This document shows, in pieces, positions 42,615-50,181 of a stretch of 64,000 nt of DNA. The DNA lies in contig NC_018681.1 in NCBI RefSeq assembly GCF_000250675.2, forward strand, positions 6,200,001-6,264,000. Direction: 5' to 3'. The DNA comes from Nocardia brasiliensis ATCC 700358 (GTDB lineage Bacteria > Actinomycetota > Actinomycetes > Mycobacteriales > Mycobacteriaceae). A program made the translations under genes and the position numbers. The notes beneath the pieces are model-generated. The model was not told the DNA's origin. It searched no databases and saw only the letters and a program-made list of their open reading frames with translations. How positions within the stretch are numbered: the first letter of the stretch is position 1; each line of letters opens with the position of its first letter.

Positions 42615-43814
42615 TCAACCCCGGTACAGCATCTCCGGATGCCACCGCAGGTCCGCCATGGCGCGCCGGTCCGGGACGCGCCATGGCCGGGCCGAGTTCG
42701 GTTCGTTCTGCTCGGCGAGTACCACGGCGTTGCCGCCGAGCCGCTTGGCCCGGTACATCGCCGAGTCGGAGCCGCGCAGCAGTTCGCGGTAGAGCGCCGG
42801 GGTGTAGACGGCCTTGGGATGACACGGATCGAGCACCGCGACGCCGACGGAGGCCGTGATCCGCACCGGCAGGCCCGGCATGGTCGCGAGCGCGTCCCGC
42901 AACCGCTCGCCGACCGTCGCCGGGTCCTCGCGGAGATAGCCGACGACCACGAACTCCTCGCCGCCGGTGCGCGCGATCAGCGCGTCGGCGTCGGCGGCCG
43001 CGCGTAAGCGTTCGCCGGTGCGCGCCAGGACCTCGTCACCGAACGGATGCCCGAAGGTGTCGTTGACGACCTTGAAACGGTCCAGGTCCAGCGTGGCGAC
43101 GTAGGCGGCGCCGCGGCGGCCGTGGCCGAGATACGACGGCAGCCGGTTGTCGAGCCCGCGCCGGTTCAGCAGCCCGGTCAGCGGATCCGAGAGCGCGTCC
43201 TTGCGCAGCAGCCAGTGACTGAACTGGATGAACGGCAGCATCACGCCGACCACGACCATCATCACCAGCACCACGGCGAGACCGAGGGCGAGATCGGCCG
43301 TGCGCGTGGTCGGCCCGTTGTCCGCCAGCGCGCCCTGGACCATCAACGTCGCGAGCACCACGCTCGTCAGCAGCGTCCAGCCGATATGCAGCGCGAGCAC
43401 CCGCGGACCGTGGAAGACGGTCACGTACGCGCCGATCGCGGCCAGCAGCACCACCCCGAGCACGCCGACGACCCGGTCGTGCACCAGCACGTCGTTGGCG
43501 GCGGTGTCGAGATCGAAGAAGACGATCCAGAGCAGCGACTCCTTCTCCCGCGGCCACGGCAGGAACCACCAGCGCACCGTCCAGGCGCCCGCGACGAGGG
43601 CTTCCACGATGCCCTGCACCTCGCCGACCGGACCGGCCACGTCCCCCTGCGCGATCGAAGCGAGCACCGCGATGGTCAGCATGACGATCCCACCGGCGCC
43701 GAGCATGAATTTGAATCGGCCCAGCGCCGAATGGGACCCGAAGGTCTCGACCAGTCGGCGATAGTCGACCGGGTCCTGCCACCACGTTCGAAACATCGAT
43801 CGCCCGTCGGCCAT
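42615..43814 (-). CDS. Membrane diguanylate cyclase (GGDEF)
   Basis: This is a 399-residue membrane protein with about six hydrophobic helices in the first 215 residues, followed by a GGDEF domain (DPLTGLLNRRGL, TLDLDRFKVVNDTFGH, active-site R-T-G-G-E-E-F, SDSAMYRAKRLGGN). It should make cyclic-di-GMP from two GTP. The GGEEF signature is intact. The residues four to seven before it read D-A-D-A, so the product-inhibition I-site (RxxD) is absent. It is a close paralogue of the gene at 59670-60785, with the same start (WW-VDYR-LVETF-SHSAL) and membrane layout. The ATG at 43814 is preceded by GAGGCGGTGACC, also found in front of the paralogue. Confidence 0.92.
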   Translation of the reverse strand: MADGRSMFRTWWQDPVDYRRLVETFGSHSALGRFKFMLGAGGIVMLTIAVLASIAQGDVAGPVGEVQGIVEALVAGAWTVRWWFLPWPREKESLLWIVFFDLDTAANDVLVHDRVVGVLGVVLLAAIGAYVTVFHGPRVLALHIGWTLLTSVVLATLMVQGALADNGPTTRTADLALGLAVVLVMMVVVGVMLPFIQFSHWLLRKDALSDPLTGLLNRRGLDNRLPSYLGHGRRGAAYVATLDLDRFKVVNDTFGHPFGDEVLARTGERLRAAADADALIARTGGEEFVVVGYLREDPATVGERLRDALATMPGLPVRITASVGVAVLDPCHPKAVYTPALYRELLRGSDSAMYRAKRLGGNAVVLAEQNEPNSARPWRVPDRRAMADLRWHPEMLYRG

Positions 43815-43935
43815 CGGGTCACCGCCTCAGGTCGGACTTCTCCTGGTCATCCAACTCGGCACGCGGATCGACAGTAAGACGGGACCGACCGTCGGCGCAA
43901 CGTGAGATTCACCCTATCGCCGCAGGTAATCGCGG

Positions 43936-44166
43936 TCAGGGACCGGGTGCGATGACCTCGCCCGTGTCGGCGGCCAGCACCCGGATCGCCTCGATCGGGC
44001 ACGATTCGGCGGCGTCGACGACGAATTCGTCCGGAGCGACGGTGTCGGCGATCGGGCTGGAGCGTCCGTCGACCAGGGTGAAGTGTTCGGGCGCCATTCC
44101 GACGCACATCCCGGAACCGAGGCATTGCTCTCGGTCGACTGTGATCTGCCATTTCTGCTCGGTCAT
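43936..44166 (-). CDS. 3Fe-4S-type ferredoxin
   Basis: This is a 76-residue ferredoxin. The cluster ligands are C-L-G-S-G-M-C (two cysteines five apart) near residues 13-19 and a third cysteine in ESCPIEAI near residue 54, the pattern of the small 3Fe-4S ferredoxins that serve actinobacterial P450s. It starts 5 bases after the P450 stop and is surely co-transcribed, so it should deliver electrons to that enzyme; no ferredoxin reductase gene is linked. The ATG at 44166 begins MTEQKW. Confidence 0.9.
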   Translation of the reverse strand: MTEQKWQITVDREQCLGSGMCVGMAPEHFTLVDGRSSPIADTVAPDEFVVDAAESCPIEAIRVLAADTGEVIAPGP

Positions 44167-44171
44167 GAGTC

Positions 44172-45374
44172 TCACCAGCTCACCGGTAGCGACTTCGGCC
44201 CCCGCACCAGGAGGCCGGTTTTCCACGGCACGTCCTCGATCGGCACCGCGAGGCGCAAGGTCGGGAACCGCCGCAGCAACGAGCCTAGCGCCACCTGGAG
44301 CTCGACCCGGGCCAGTTGCGCGCCGAGGCAGTGGTGCACGCCGTGCCCGAAAGCCAAGTGCGGGTTGTGCTGCCGGGCCAGATCGAGGGTCTCCGGGTCG
44401 GCGAACACGGCCTCGTCGCGATTGGCGGCCTGGGTGTTCACGAAGACGGCCTCCCCCGCGCGCACGGTGACGCCACAGAGTTCGATGTCCTCGGTGGCGA
44501 TCCTGGGAGACGAACCGCCGGAACCCAATTGGACGTAGCGCAGCAGTTCCTCGATCGCCGCGGGTACCGAATCCGGCCGGGCGCAGAGCATTTCCCACTG
44601 ACCGGGGTTGGTGAGCAGCACATAGGTGAAGTTCGCCAGCTGGTTGGCCGTCGTCTCGTGGCCCGCGATCAACAGTCCGATACCGAGATTGACCAATTCG
44701 TCCTCGGTCAGCCGGTCCTCGTCGTCCCGGGCGGCGACCAGCGCGCCGAGCAGGTCGTCGGTCGGCTCGGCCCGGCGTTGCGCGACCAACTCCGCGAGGT
44801 AGGCCTCCAGATTCACCCGCGCCGCGGCGATCTGCTCGCGCGTGTACGCGGTGGTGGACAGCACGGTGTCGGAGAAGTCGCGGAACCGATGCTGGTCGCG
44901 CGGTGGGACACCGAGCATTTCGCAGATCACCGTGACCGGCAGCGGCAGGGCGAGCTGTTCGACCAGATCGGCGGGCGGGCCGAGCCGTTCGATCGCGGCC
45001 AGGCGCTCGTCCACGATCTCCTGCGCGCGCGGGCGCAACAGCTCGACGCGGCGTCCGGTGAACGCTTTGGCCACCAGTTTGCGCAGCCTGCTGTGCTCCG
45101 GCGGGTCCATGCTGAGCAGCGAATTGCGGCGCGCGGGTTCGGGTGTGGCCCGCGGGATGTCCTCGCGCTCCACCGCCGCGCTGCGGCTGAAGCGTTGGTC
45201 GGCGAGTACGAGTTTGACGTCCTCGTAGCGGGTCACCAGCCAGCCCGCACCACCGTAGGGCAGCTGGACGCGGGTGATCGGCTCCTCGCGGCGCAACTTC
45301 GCGTAGAGCGGGTCGATATCGAGACGGAACGGCTCACCGAAGGGGTATCGGCGAACCTCGGCACTCGCGGTCAT
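44172..45374 (-). CDS. Cytochrome P450 monooxygenase
   Basis: This is a 400-residue soluble actinobacterial P450. The oxygen-binding I-helix is LLIAGHETTAN, the E-x-x-R motif lies in AIEELLRY, and the heme loop is FGHGVHHCLGAQLAR. The architecture is that of CYP105/CYP107-like enzymes that hydroxylate small secondary metabolites or xenobiotics. The substrate cannot be inferred. The ATG at 45374 has GGGAGAG upstream; the longer in-frame ATG at 45431 lies upstream of the operator. It forms an operon with the downstream ferredoxin and is preceded on the same strand by a TetR gene. The operator in the gap implies control by that regulator. Confidence 0.9.
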   Translation of the reverse strand: MTASAEVRRYPFGEPFRLDIDPLYAKLRREEPITRVQLPYGGAGWLVTRYEDVKLVLADQRFSRSAAVEREDIPRATPEPARRNSLLSMDPPEHSRLRKLVAKAFTGRRVELLRPRAQEIVDERLAAIERLGPPADLVEQLALPLPVTVICEMLGVPPRDQHRFRDFSDTVLSTTAYTREQIAAARVNLEAYLAELVAQRRAEPTDDLLGALVAARDDEDRLTEDELVNLGIGLLIAGHETTANQLANFTYVLLTNPGQWEMLCARPDSVPAAIEELLRYVQLGSGGSSPRIATEDIELCGVTVRAGEAVFVNTQAANRDEAVFADPETLDLARQHNPHLAFGHGVHHCLGAQLARVELQVALGSLLRRFPTLRLAVPIEDVPWKTGLLVRGPKSLPVSW

Positions 45375-45407
45375 GAGCTCTCCCTTTCCCGACGCCGGCA
45401 CTGGGCG

Positions 45408-45427
45408 ATGTAAGCACGCGCTTACAT
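45408..45427. promoter_or_regulatory. Perfect 20-bp operator ATGTAAGC-N4-GCTTACAT
   Basis: Two 8-bp arms are separated by ACGC, located 34 bp upstream of the P450 start and 50 bp downstream of the TetR stop. Size, symmetry and position fit a TetR-family operator that silences the P450-ferredoxin operon. Confidence 0.72.
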
Positions 45428-45476
45428 TCATCCCATGTTAGGCAGCTCACAGTGCCCAGTCAACGGACGGATTCCG

Positions 45477-46073
45477 TTACGGCGGAGGGAAATTCACGTC
45501 GACTCCGGCGAGCAGCACCTGCGCCGCGCGCAGCACATGCCGGGCAACCACCGCGGGATCGGCACTCGCCAGCGGTTCGCGCCGGTGCACCGACCGCATC
45601 AGCCCGATCCCGAGCACCCAGGCCAGCACGAGATCGGCCAGCAATTCCGCGTCCGGGTCGTCGCTCAGCGAAGAGAGCGCGCGCACGTAGTCGTCGCCCA
45701 GTTCCCGCCGGATCGCCGAGGCCCCCTCGTCGTGGCCGCTCGAGCGCAAGGCGGCCTGCAGCCAGTTGCCGCGGGCCGGTTCGCCCTCGGACTGCAACGC
45801 CCGTGCGAGCACCCGGCCGAGCAGAGTTTCGGCCGGCCCCTGCTCGAGCACCCGCCGCTCCCGATCGGCGAGCGCCGCCCGGAACAGCTCGTCCTTGTTA
45901 CCGAAGTACCGGAACAGCAACGCCTGATTCACCTCGGCGCGCGCCGCGATATCGCGCACCGTGGCGCGCTCGTAGCCGCGCTCGGCGAACAGCTCCTGGG
46001 CCGCCGCCAGAATCGCGGCCCTGGTGCCCGCCGCGTCCTTCTTGCGCCCGGCCGGCTGCTGGTCACTGGTCAT
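45477..46073 (-). CDS. TetR-family transcriptional regulator
   Basis: This is a 198-residue TetR-type regulator. The HTH occupies about residues 15-60 (ILAAAQELFAERGYERATV, EVNQALLFRYFGNKDELF), with a C-terminal domain typical of the AcrR-like group. The ATG at 46073 has AGGACCT directly upstream and begins MTSDQQPAGRKK. It precedes the P450-ferredoxin operon in the same direction, and a perfect 20-bp dyad lies in between, so it is the probable repressor of that operon. The ligand is unknown, perhaps the P450 substrate. Confidence 0.88.
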   Translation of the reverse strand: MTSDQQPAGRKKDAAGTRAAILAAAQELFAERGYERATVRDIAARAEVNQALLFRYFGNKDELFRAALADRERRVLEQGPAETLLGRVLARALQSEGEPARGNWLQAALRSSGHDEGASAIRRELGDDYVRALSSLSDDPDAELLADLVLAWVLGIGLMRSVHRREPLASADPAVVARHVLRAAQVLLAGVDVNFPPP

Positions 46074-46328
46074 AGGTCCTCCGGTCGCCCGATCTCGGAA
46101 GAGCAGCGTATTGCAGGACGGACCGGACCGGCGGACGCCGAGCCCGACCCGGATTGTGGTGCCCCTCTTTCTCAGGGCCACCGCGTCGCCGCCCCGGCTC
46201 GTAGCCTGGAAGCCGGACGGTAACTGCGGCGCGGAGGTACGGCACGGTGTACGTGGATGATTCGTCCCGTGGCCGAGCAGCGGCGGCCGGGCAGCTCTGG
46301 ATCGGGTCGCGGCACAGGGGGTTTCATC

Positions 46329-47297
46329 ATGATCATCCGGCGGTATAGCGAAACCATGCCGGTTTCAAAGTCTTTGATCTCCGCGGCCGGGGTGCTGGCC
46401 GCCTGCCTGGTGCTGACCGTGCTGGCCGTGCGGCCCGCCGCGGCGCAGGCGCGCCTGGTGGACGAGGTGCCGCTGGCCGACACCATCTCGCGGATCGACG
46501 TGTACTCGCCCGCGATGGATCGCGTGATCAGCAACCGGGTGATCCGGGCCGCCGGCGGGCCCGCGCCGACGCTGTACCTGCTCACCGGCATCGGCGGCGG
46601 CGAAGACGGCATCTCCTGGTGGGACGACACCGATGTACGAGAGTTCTTCGCGGACAAGCACGTCAACGTGGTGATGCCGGTGGGCGGCAAGTTCAGCCTG
46701 TACACCGACTGGGTGGCCGACGATCCGGTGATCGGCCGCAACAAGTGGCAGACCTACCTCACCCAGGAACTGCCCGGCGTGCTCGACGCCCGGCTCGGCA
46801 GCACCGGGCGCAACGCGATCGCGGGGGTGTCGATGAGCGCGGGCTCGGCGGTGGATCTCGCGATCCAGTCCGGCCCCCTCTACAGCGCGGTCGCGGCGTA
46901 CAGCGGCTGCCCGTGGACCGCCGACGCGCTCGGCACCGCGATGATCAACGCGCAGGTGGGACGGGGCGGCGCGAACACGGCCAATATGTGGGGCGCGCCC
47001 GGCGACGCGATCTGGCGGGTGCACGACGCCTTCGCCAACGCGGCCGCGCTCGCCGGTAAAACGATCTACCTGTCCGCCGCGACCGGCACGCCGGGCGCGA
47101 TCGACGAGGGCGGCCTGCCGTTCCCGCCGGTCGAAGCGATCGCGAGCTCGTGCACGGCGGCCTTCGCGGCCCGGCTGACCCAGCTCGGACTGCCGGTGAT
47201 CCACGTCAACCGGCCCGAAGGCGCGCACACCTGGGGACAGTTCGAGACCGACCTGCACGACTCGTGGCCGCACCTGGCGCGCGCGATCGGCGCCTAG
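46329..47297 (+). CDS. Secreted antigen-85/esterase-D-like acyl hydrolase
   Basis: This is a 322-residue exported alpha/beta hydrolase of the antigen-85/mycolyltransferase-like esterase family. A signal peptide ends in AAAQA; the first conserved stretch, APTLYLLTGIGGGEDGISWW, is followed by VVMPVGGKFSLYTDW. The nucleophile elbow is IAGVSMSAGSAVDLA near residue 178, and the histidine lies in HTWGQFETDLHDSWP at the C-terminus. In mycolate-containing bacteria, relatives transfer mycolic acids to the cell wall or trehalose; a simpler esterase role is possible. The ATG at 46329 fits a signal peptide; the internal ATG at 46356 is also possible. Confidence 0.87.
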   Translation: MIIRRYSETMPVSKSLISAAGVLAACLVLTVLAVRPAAAQARLVDEVPLADTISRIDVYSPAMDRVISNRVIRAAGGPAPTLYLLTGIGGGEDGISWWDDTDVREFFADKHVNVVMPVGGKFSLYTDWVADDPVIGRNKWQTYLTQELPGVLDARLGSTGRNAIAGVSMSAGSAVDLAIQSGPLYSAVAAYSGCPWTADALGTAMINAQVGRGGANTANMWGAPGDAIWRVHDAFANAAALAGKTIYLSAATGTPGAIDEGGLPFPPVEAIASSCTAAFAARLTQLGLPVIHVNRPEGAHTWGQFETDLHDSWPHLARAIGA

Positions 47298-47412
47298 GGC
47301 CTTCGCCAAAGTTTGCTTCGGCTGCGAACGTGGTGCGCCCGCAGGACTTCGACACCGGGTGCCGCCGCAACCGTCTCCGTTCGGAAGTAGCTCGGCGCTC
47401 GCCACCGCCGGG

Positions 47413-47919
47413 TCAGACCGCCAAGGGCAAACGGAGATCTGCGGATTCGAGGTCGAGCAGCGCGCGTTTCGCGGGCAACCCGCCCGCGTAACCGGTGAGC
47501 GCACCGCCCGCGCCGAGTACCCGATGGCACGGGATGAACAGCAGCATCGGATTCCGGGCGAGCGCACCGCCGACCTTGCGGGCGTCGGCGGGACCACGTC
47601 CGAGCGCGCGGGCCAGTGCGCCGTAGGTGGTGGTGTGCCCGTACGGGGTGCCGGTCTCGAGCGCGGACAGCACGTCACGATCGAAGGCGCTCCATGCGGA
47701 ACGGTCCAGGGGCACGGTGAATTCGCGACGGGTGCCCGCCAGATAGGCGTCGATCTGACGGACCGCGGCGAGCAGATACTCCAGGGCACAGGAGTTCTCG
47801 GCCGTCGGCGCGACGGCCGGTGCGCTCGTGAACGCGACGCGGGTGAGACCCGCGGGCCCCGCGGCCAGACGCAGGTTCCCCAGGACCGAGGCGTGCACGG
47901 TGCGGGCGGCGGTATTCAT
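47413..47919 (-). CDS. ogt: Methylated-DNA-protein-cysteine methyltransferase (second copy)
   Basis: This 168-residue suicide repair protein removes alkyl groups from O6-alkylguanine. The acceptor is in FIPCHRV near residue 136, followed by the family tail GALTGYAGGLPAKRALLDLE; the HTH segment YGALARALGRGPADARKVGGAL precedes it. It is the last gene of the alkylation-repair group. AAAGGAG precedes the ATG at 47919, and the ECF-type promoter motif lies at 47950-47978. It therefore has its own promoter, identical in layout to that of the sigma factor. It is shorter than the copy at 49042-49662 and lacks its N-terminal extension. Confidence 0.93.
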   Translation of the reverse strand: MNTAARTVHASVLGNLRLAAGPAGLTRVAFTSAPAVAPTAENSCALEYLLAAVRQIDAYLAGTRREFTVPLDRSAWSAFDRDVLSALETGTPYGHTTTYGALARALGRGPADARKVGGALARNPMLLFIPCHRVLGAGGALTGYAGGLPAKRALLDLESADLRLPLAV

Positions 47920-47949
47920 ACCTGACTCCTTTGTTCGATCTCGTCGCCA

Positions 47950-47978
47950 GGTAGACGCGCGGCCGGGCCGGAACGTGA
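47950..47978 (-). promoter_or_regulatory. ECF-type promoter of the second methyltransferase gene
   Basis: On the minus strand this reads TCACGTT (47978-47972), 12 bases, then CGCGTCTACC (47959-47950), identical in elements and spacing to the copy upstream of the ECF sigma gene at 50143-50171. It ends 31 bases before the ogt start, which leaves room for a leader with AAAGGAG. The -35/-10 assignment is inference. Confidence 0.72.
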
Positions 47979-47980
47979 GA

Positions 47981-48244
47981 TCACTCGGAGCCGTTCTGCT
48001 GCAACGCCTTCCATACCGCGTACCGCTCAGGGAGACAGACCGCGCACGGGCGGTAGCCCGCGCTGATCGCGGTGGCCTCGTCGGCGAAGAACACCCGGTG
48101 CGCACGGTAGGCGCCACGCGCCAGCGCGCGCAGCGCGGACGGGCAGTCGAGTCGCCCGTAGAGCTTGCCGCGCCGATGGCCGCCGTACCGGCCCGGGACC
48201 GGGCTCCGGTACGGGCGGCCCGCGCCGTCCAGCAGCGTGTACAT
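47981..48244 (-). CDS. Stand-alone Ada-like metal-binding protein without the acceptor cysteine
   Basis: This is an 87-residue protein aligned to the N-terminal zinc domain of Ada. Conserved features are Y-G-R-L-D-C-P near residues 29-35, FFADEATAISAGYRPC and C-A-V-C at 67-70. In Ada four cysteines bind zinc, and Cys38 accepts methyl groups from DNA phosphotriesters. Here that position is glycine 30, leaving Cys34, Cys67 and Cys70. A fourth ligand must come from elsewhere. It therefore cannot work by the known Ada mechanism and may be a DNA- or metal-binding factor. It starts 7 bases after the 2OG-oxygenase stop, so it is in the same operon. Confidence 0.83.
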   Translation of the reverse strand: MYTLLDGAGRPYRSPVPGRYGGHRRGKLYGRLDCPSALRALARGAYRAHRVFFADEATAISAGYRPCAVCLPERYAVWKALQQNGSE

Positions 48245-48251
48245 CCGAGCG

Positions 48252-48980
48252 CTATTGCGCGTCGTGCAGGACCAGGCCCAGCGTGTGCCGGACCCCGCCG
48301 CGAATCCGGCTGACGCCGTGCCGGACCGGCGCGCGGGACCAGCCGCGACTGGACGGCGTCGGACGGTCGCGGGTGGTGAAGATCAGACCGTGGCCCTGTT
48401 CGAGCACCGTGACGGTGGCCTTCGACTGGGCGCGCGGGCGCTGCTCGACGAGCAGGAACTCGCCGCCGGTGTGGTCGACGCCCGGCCGGTCCAAGCCGAG
48501 CACGATCTGCAACGGGAAAACCAGGTCACCGTAGAGGTCGCGGTGCAGCGCGTTCCAATCACCCGCGGTGTAGCGCAACAGGATCGGCGTCGGCTTGGTC
48601 TGCCCCGCGGCATGGCAGGCGGCGAGCCAGTCCGCGAAATCGTCGGGCCACGGCGCGGGATCGCCGAGCCGTTCGGCCCAGGAACGCGCGACGGGCAACA
48701 GCTTCCGGTAGAACGCCGCGCGCAGTGCCATGATCGGCTCGGGTACCGGATCGGCGAAATAGCGGTAGGTGCCCTGGCCGAAGCGGTAGCGGGCCATATC
48801 GATGGTGGAGCGAAACCGCCCCGGGTCCTCCCACATTCCGGTGAACTCGGCGCATTCGTCCGGAGTCAGCAGGGGGCCGGTCTGGGCGCAGCCGTACGCG
48901 TCGATTTCCTCGAGGAGGGCGGGCCAGGATTGTGCGGCCACACGATCAGCCGGTGCAGCAGTGGTTTTCGTGTCGGTCAT
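48252..48980 (-). CDS. 2-oxoglutarate/Fe(II)-dependent oxygenase
   Basis: This is a 242-residue double-stranded beta-helix oxygenase. The iron ligands are H-R-D in NALHRDLYGDLVFP near residue 144 and a later histidine in VRHGVSRIRGG, with an arginine beside it to bind 2-oxoglutarate. The N-terminal half is helical. It is not a textbook AlkB by eye. Its place between two O6-alkylguanine methyltransferases and the Ada-like gene suggests oxidative removal of alkyl groups from DNA, RNA or protein; that is inference. The ATG at 48980 has GGAGG upstream. It follows the first ogt gene by 61 bases. Confidence 0.85.
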   Translation of the reverse strand: MTDTKTTAAPADRVAAQSWPALLEEIDAYGCAQTGPLLTPDECAEFTGMWEDPGRFRSTIDMARYRFGQGTYRYFADPVPEPIMALRAAFYRKLLPVARSWAERLGDPAPWPDDFADWLAACHAAGQTKPTPILLRYTAGDWNALHRDLYGDLVFPLQIVLGLDRPGVDHTGGEFLLVEQRPRAQSKATVTVLEQGHGLIFTTRDRPTPSSRGWSRAPVRHGVSRIRGGVRHTLGLVLHDAQ

Positions 48981-49041
48981 ACCGCCTCCAGAGTTCAGCG
49001 GGTTGTCGGCGCGCGGCACTCGGCCTGCGCGGCAGGGGAAT

Positions 49042-49662
49042 TCATGCGGCTTCGAGGGTGAGCAGCGTGGACTTCGCGGCGCTGCCGCCCACGTACTGCC
49101 CGATCGAGCCGTCGCTGCGGACCACCCGGTGGCACGGGATCACCACGGGCAATGGGTTGTGCGCGCACGCCGAACCGACGGCGCGCACCGCGCGGGGATT
49201 GCCGACCGCGGCCGCGACCGCGGCATAACTTTCCCGGCGGCCGTAGCCGATCGCGCTCAGCTGCTCGATCACCTGCCGCCGGAAACCGGCCGTCAACCGC
49301 AGATCCAGCGGCAGATCGAAATGTGTTCGCGCACCGGCGAAATACTCGTCGAGCTCGCGGGCCGCGGCCTCGAGCCGCGCGGGTGCCGCGAGCACCCTGG
49401 GGCTGACCCGCTCGGCCAGCGAATGCAGCACCGCGTCGTGGTCCTCGTTGGGGTAGGCGACGCGCACCAACCCGGCGGGGGTGGCCGCGAGCAGCAGCGT
49501 GCCGACGGGGGTATCCACGGTCCGGTAGGCGACGTCGAGCAGGTCCGCGTCCTGCGCCTGTTCGGCCAGCCGGCGCCGCAGCACCGCGAGCAGCTCGGCG
49601 TCGCCGGACGCGAGGCCGTCGAACAGGCCGTCCGGGTCGCCACGGTCGATGGTGGCCATCAT
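49042..49662 (-). CDS. ogt: Methylated-DNA-protein-cysteine methyltransferase with N-terminal extension (first copy)
   Basis: This is a 206-residue O6-alkylguanine repair protein. The acceptor is in VVIPCHRVVRSDG near residue 176, with NPRAVRAVGSACAHNPLP before it and the HTH segment GYGRRESYAAVAAAVG. It carries an extra N-terminal segment of about 45 residues (leucine/acidic, DAELLAVLRRRLAEQA) that the other copy lacks. The ATG overlaps the sigma factor stop by 4 bases (ATGA), so the two are translationally coupled. Such coupling and the extension raise the possibility that it also senses damage for the sigma factor, for example as an anti-sigma factor; this is inference. Confidence 0.93.
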   Translation of the reverse strand: MMATIDRGDPDGLFDGLASGDAELLAVLRRRLAEQAQDADLLDVAYRTVDTPVGTLLLAATPAGLVRVAYPNEDHDAVLHSLAERVSPRVLAAPARLEAAARELDEYFAGARTHFDLPLDLRLTAGFRRQVIEQLSAIGYGRRESYAAVAAAVGNPRAVRAVGSACAHNPLPVVIPCHRVVRSDGSIGQYVGGSAAKSTLLTLEAA

Positions 49663-50138
49663 GTCTCATCCTTCGGGTAGAGCTTGCGCAGCGTTTTGAG
49701 GCCGTCGGCGGCGGCGCGGCGGGCGGCGTCGGTGGAATTGCCGAGCAACCGGGCGATCTCGGCATGCGGCAGGCCTGCCAAGTAGTGGTAGGCGACCGCC
49801 TGACGTTGCTTGGGCGGCAACGCTTTCAAGGCGGCCCAGAGGTCGGGGTCGTAATCCGCCGGGTCGGGGCTCGCCGCGGGTCGCTCGGGCAGCGTCTCGG
49901 CGGGGACGGGCGCGCGGGTCAGTGCGCGCCCGACATCGATCGCGCGCCGATGCACGATGGTGACCAGCCAGGCCTCGATGTTCGCGTCGGCGTCCAGGTC
50001 GGGGTAGGCGCGCAGCGCGGAGAGGAACGTCTCCGACCATGCGTCGGCCGCGTCCGTCGGGCCGAGCACCGCCCGGCAGACACGCAGCACCATCGGGCCG
50101 TACTCGGCCACCACTTCCTCGAACGGAGGCAATCTCAC
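49659..50138 (-). CDS. ECF sigma factor controlling an alkylation-repair operon
   Basis: This is a 159-residue ECF-type sigma factor. Region 2 runs from VVAEYGPMVLRVCRAVLGP through AWSETFLSALRAYPDL to AWLVTIVHRRAIDVGR. Region 4 is ALPPKQRQAVAYHYLAGLPH followed by EIARLLGNSTDAARRAA. There is no extra C-terminal domain and no classical anti-sigma gene next to it. The GTG at 50138 lies 5 bases from the -10-like CGTCTA of its promoter, so the transcript is probably leaderless. The same promoter motif occurs before the second ogt gene, indicating autoregulation and a small regulon of alkylation-repair genes. Confidence 0.9.
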   Translation of the reverse strand: MRLPPFEEVVAEYGPMVLRVCRAVLGPTDAADAWSETFLSALRAYPDLDADANIEAWLVTIVHRRAIDVGRALTRAPVPAETLPERPAASPDPADYDPDLWAALKALPPKQRQAVAYHYLAGLPHAEIARLLGNSTDAARRAAADGLKTLRKLYPKDET

Positions 50139-50142
50139 ACCG

Positions 50143-50171
50143 GGTAGACGCGCGGGCCGCCGGAAACGTGA
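50143..50171 (-). promoter_or_regulatory. ECF-type autoregulated promoter of the sigma factor operon
   Basis: On the minus strand this reads TCACGTT (50171-50165), 12 bases, then CGCGTCTACC (50152-50143). It lies in the 43-base gap after recD and directly before the sigma factor start, so transcription would begin at or next to the GTG. The motif is repeated exactly in layout at 47950-47978. Confidence 0.72.
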
Positions 50172-50181
50172 GATCCGCCGG

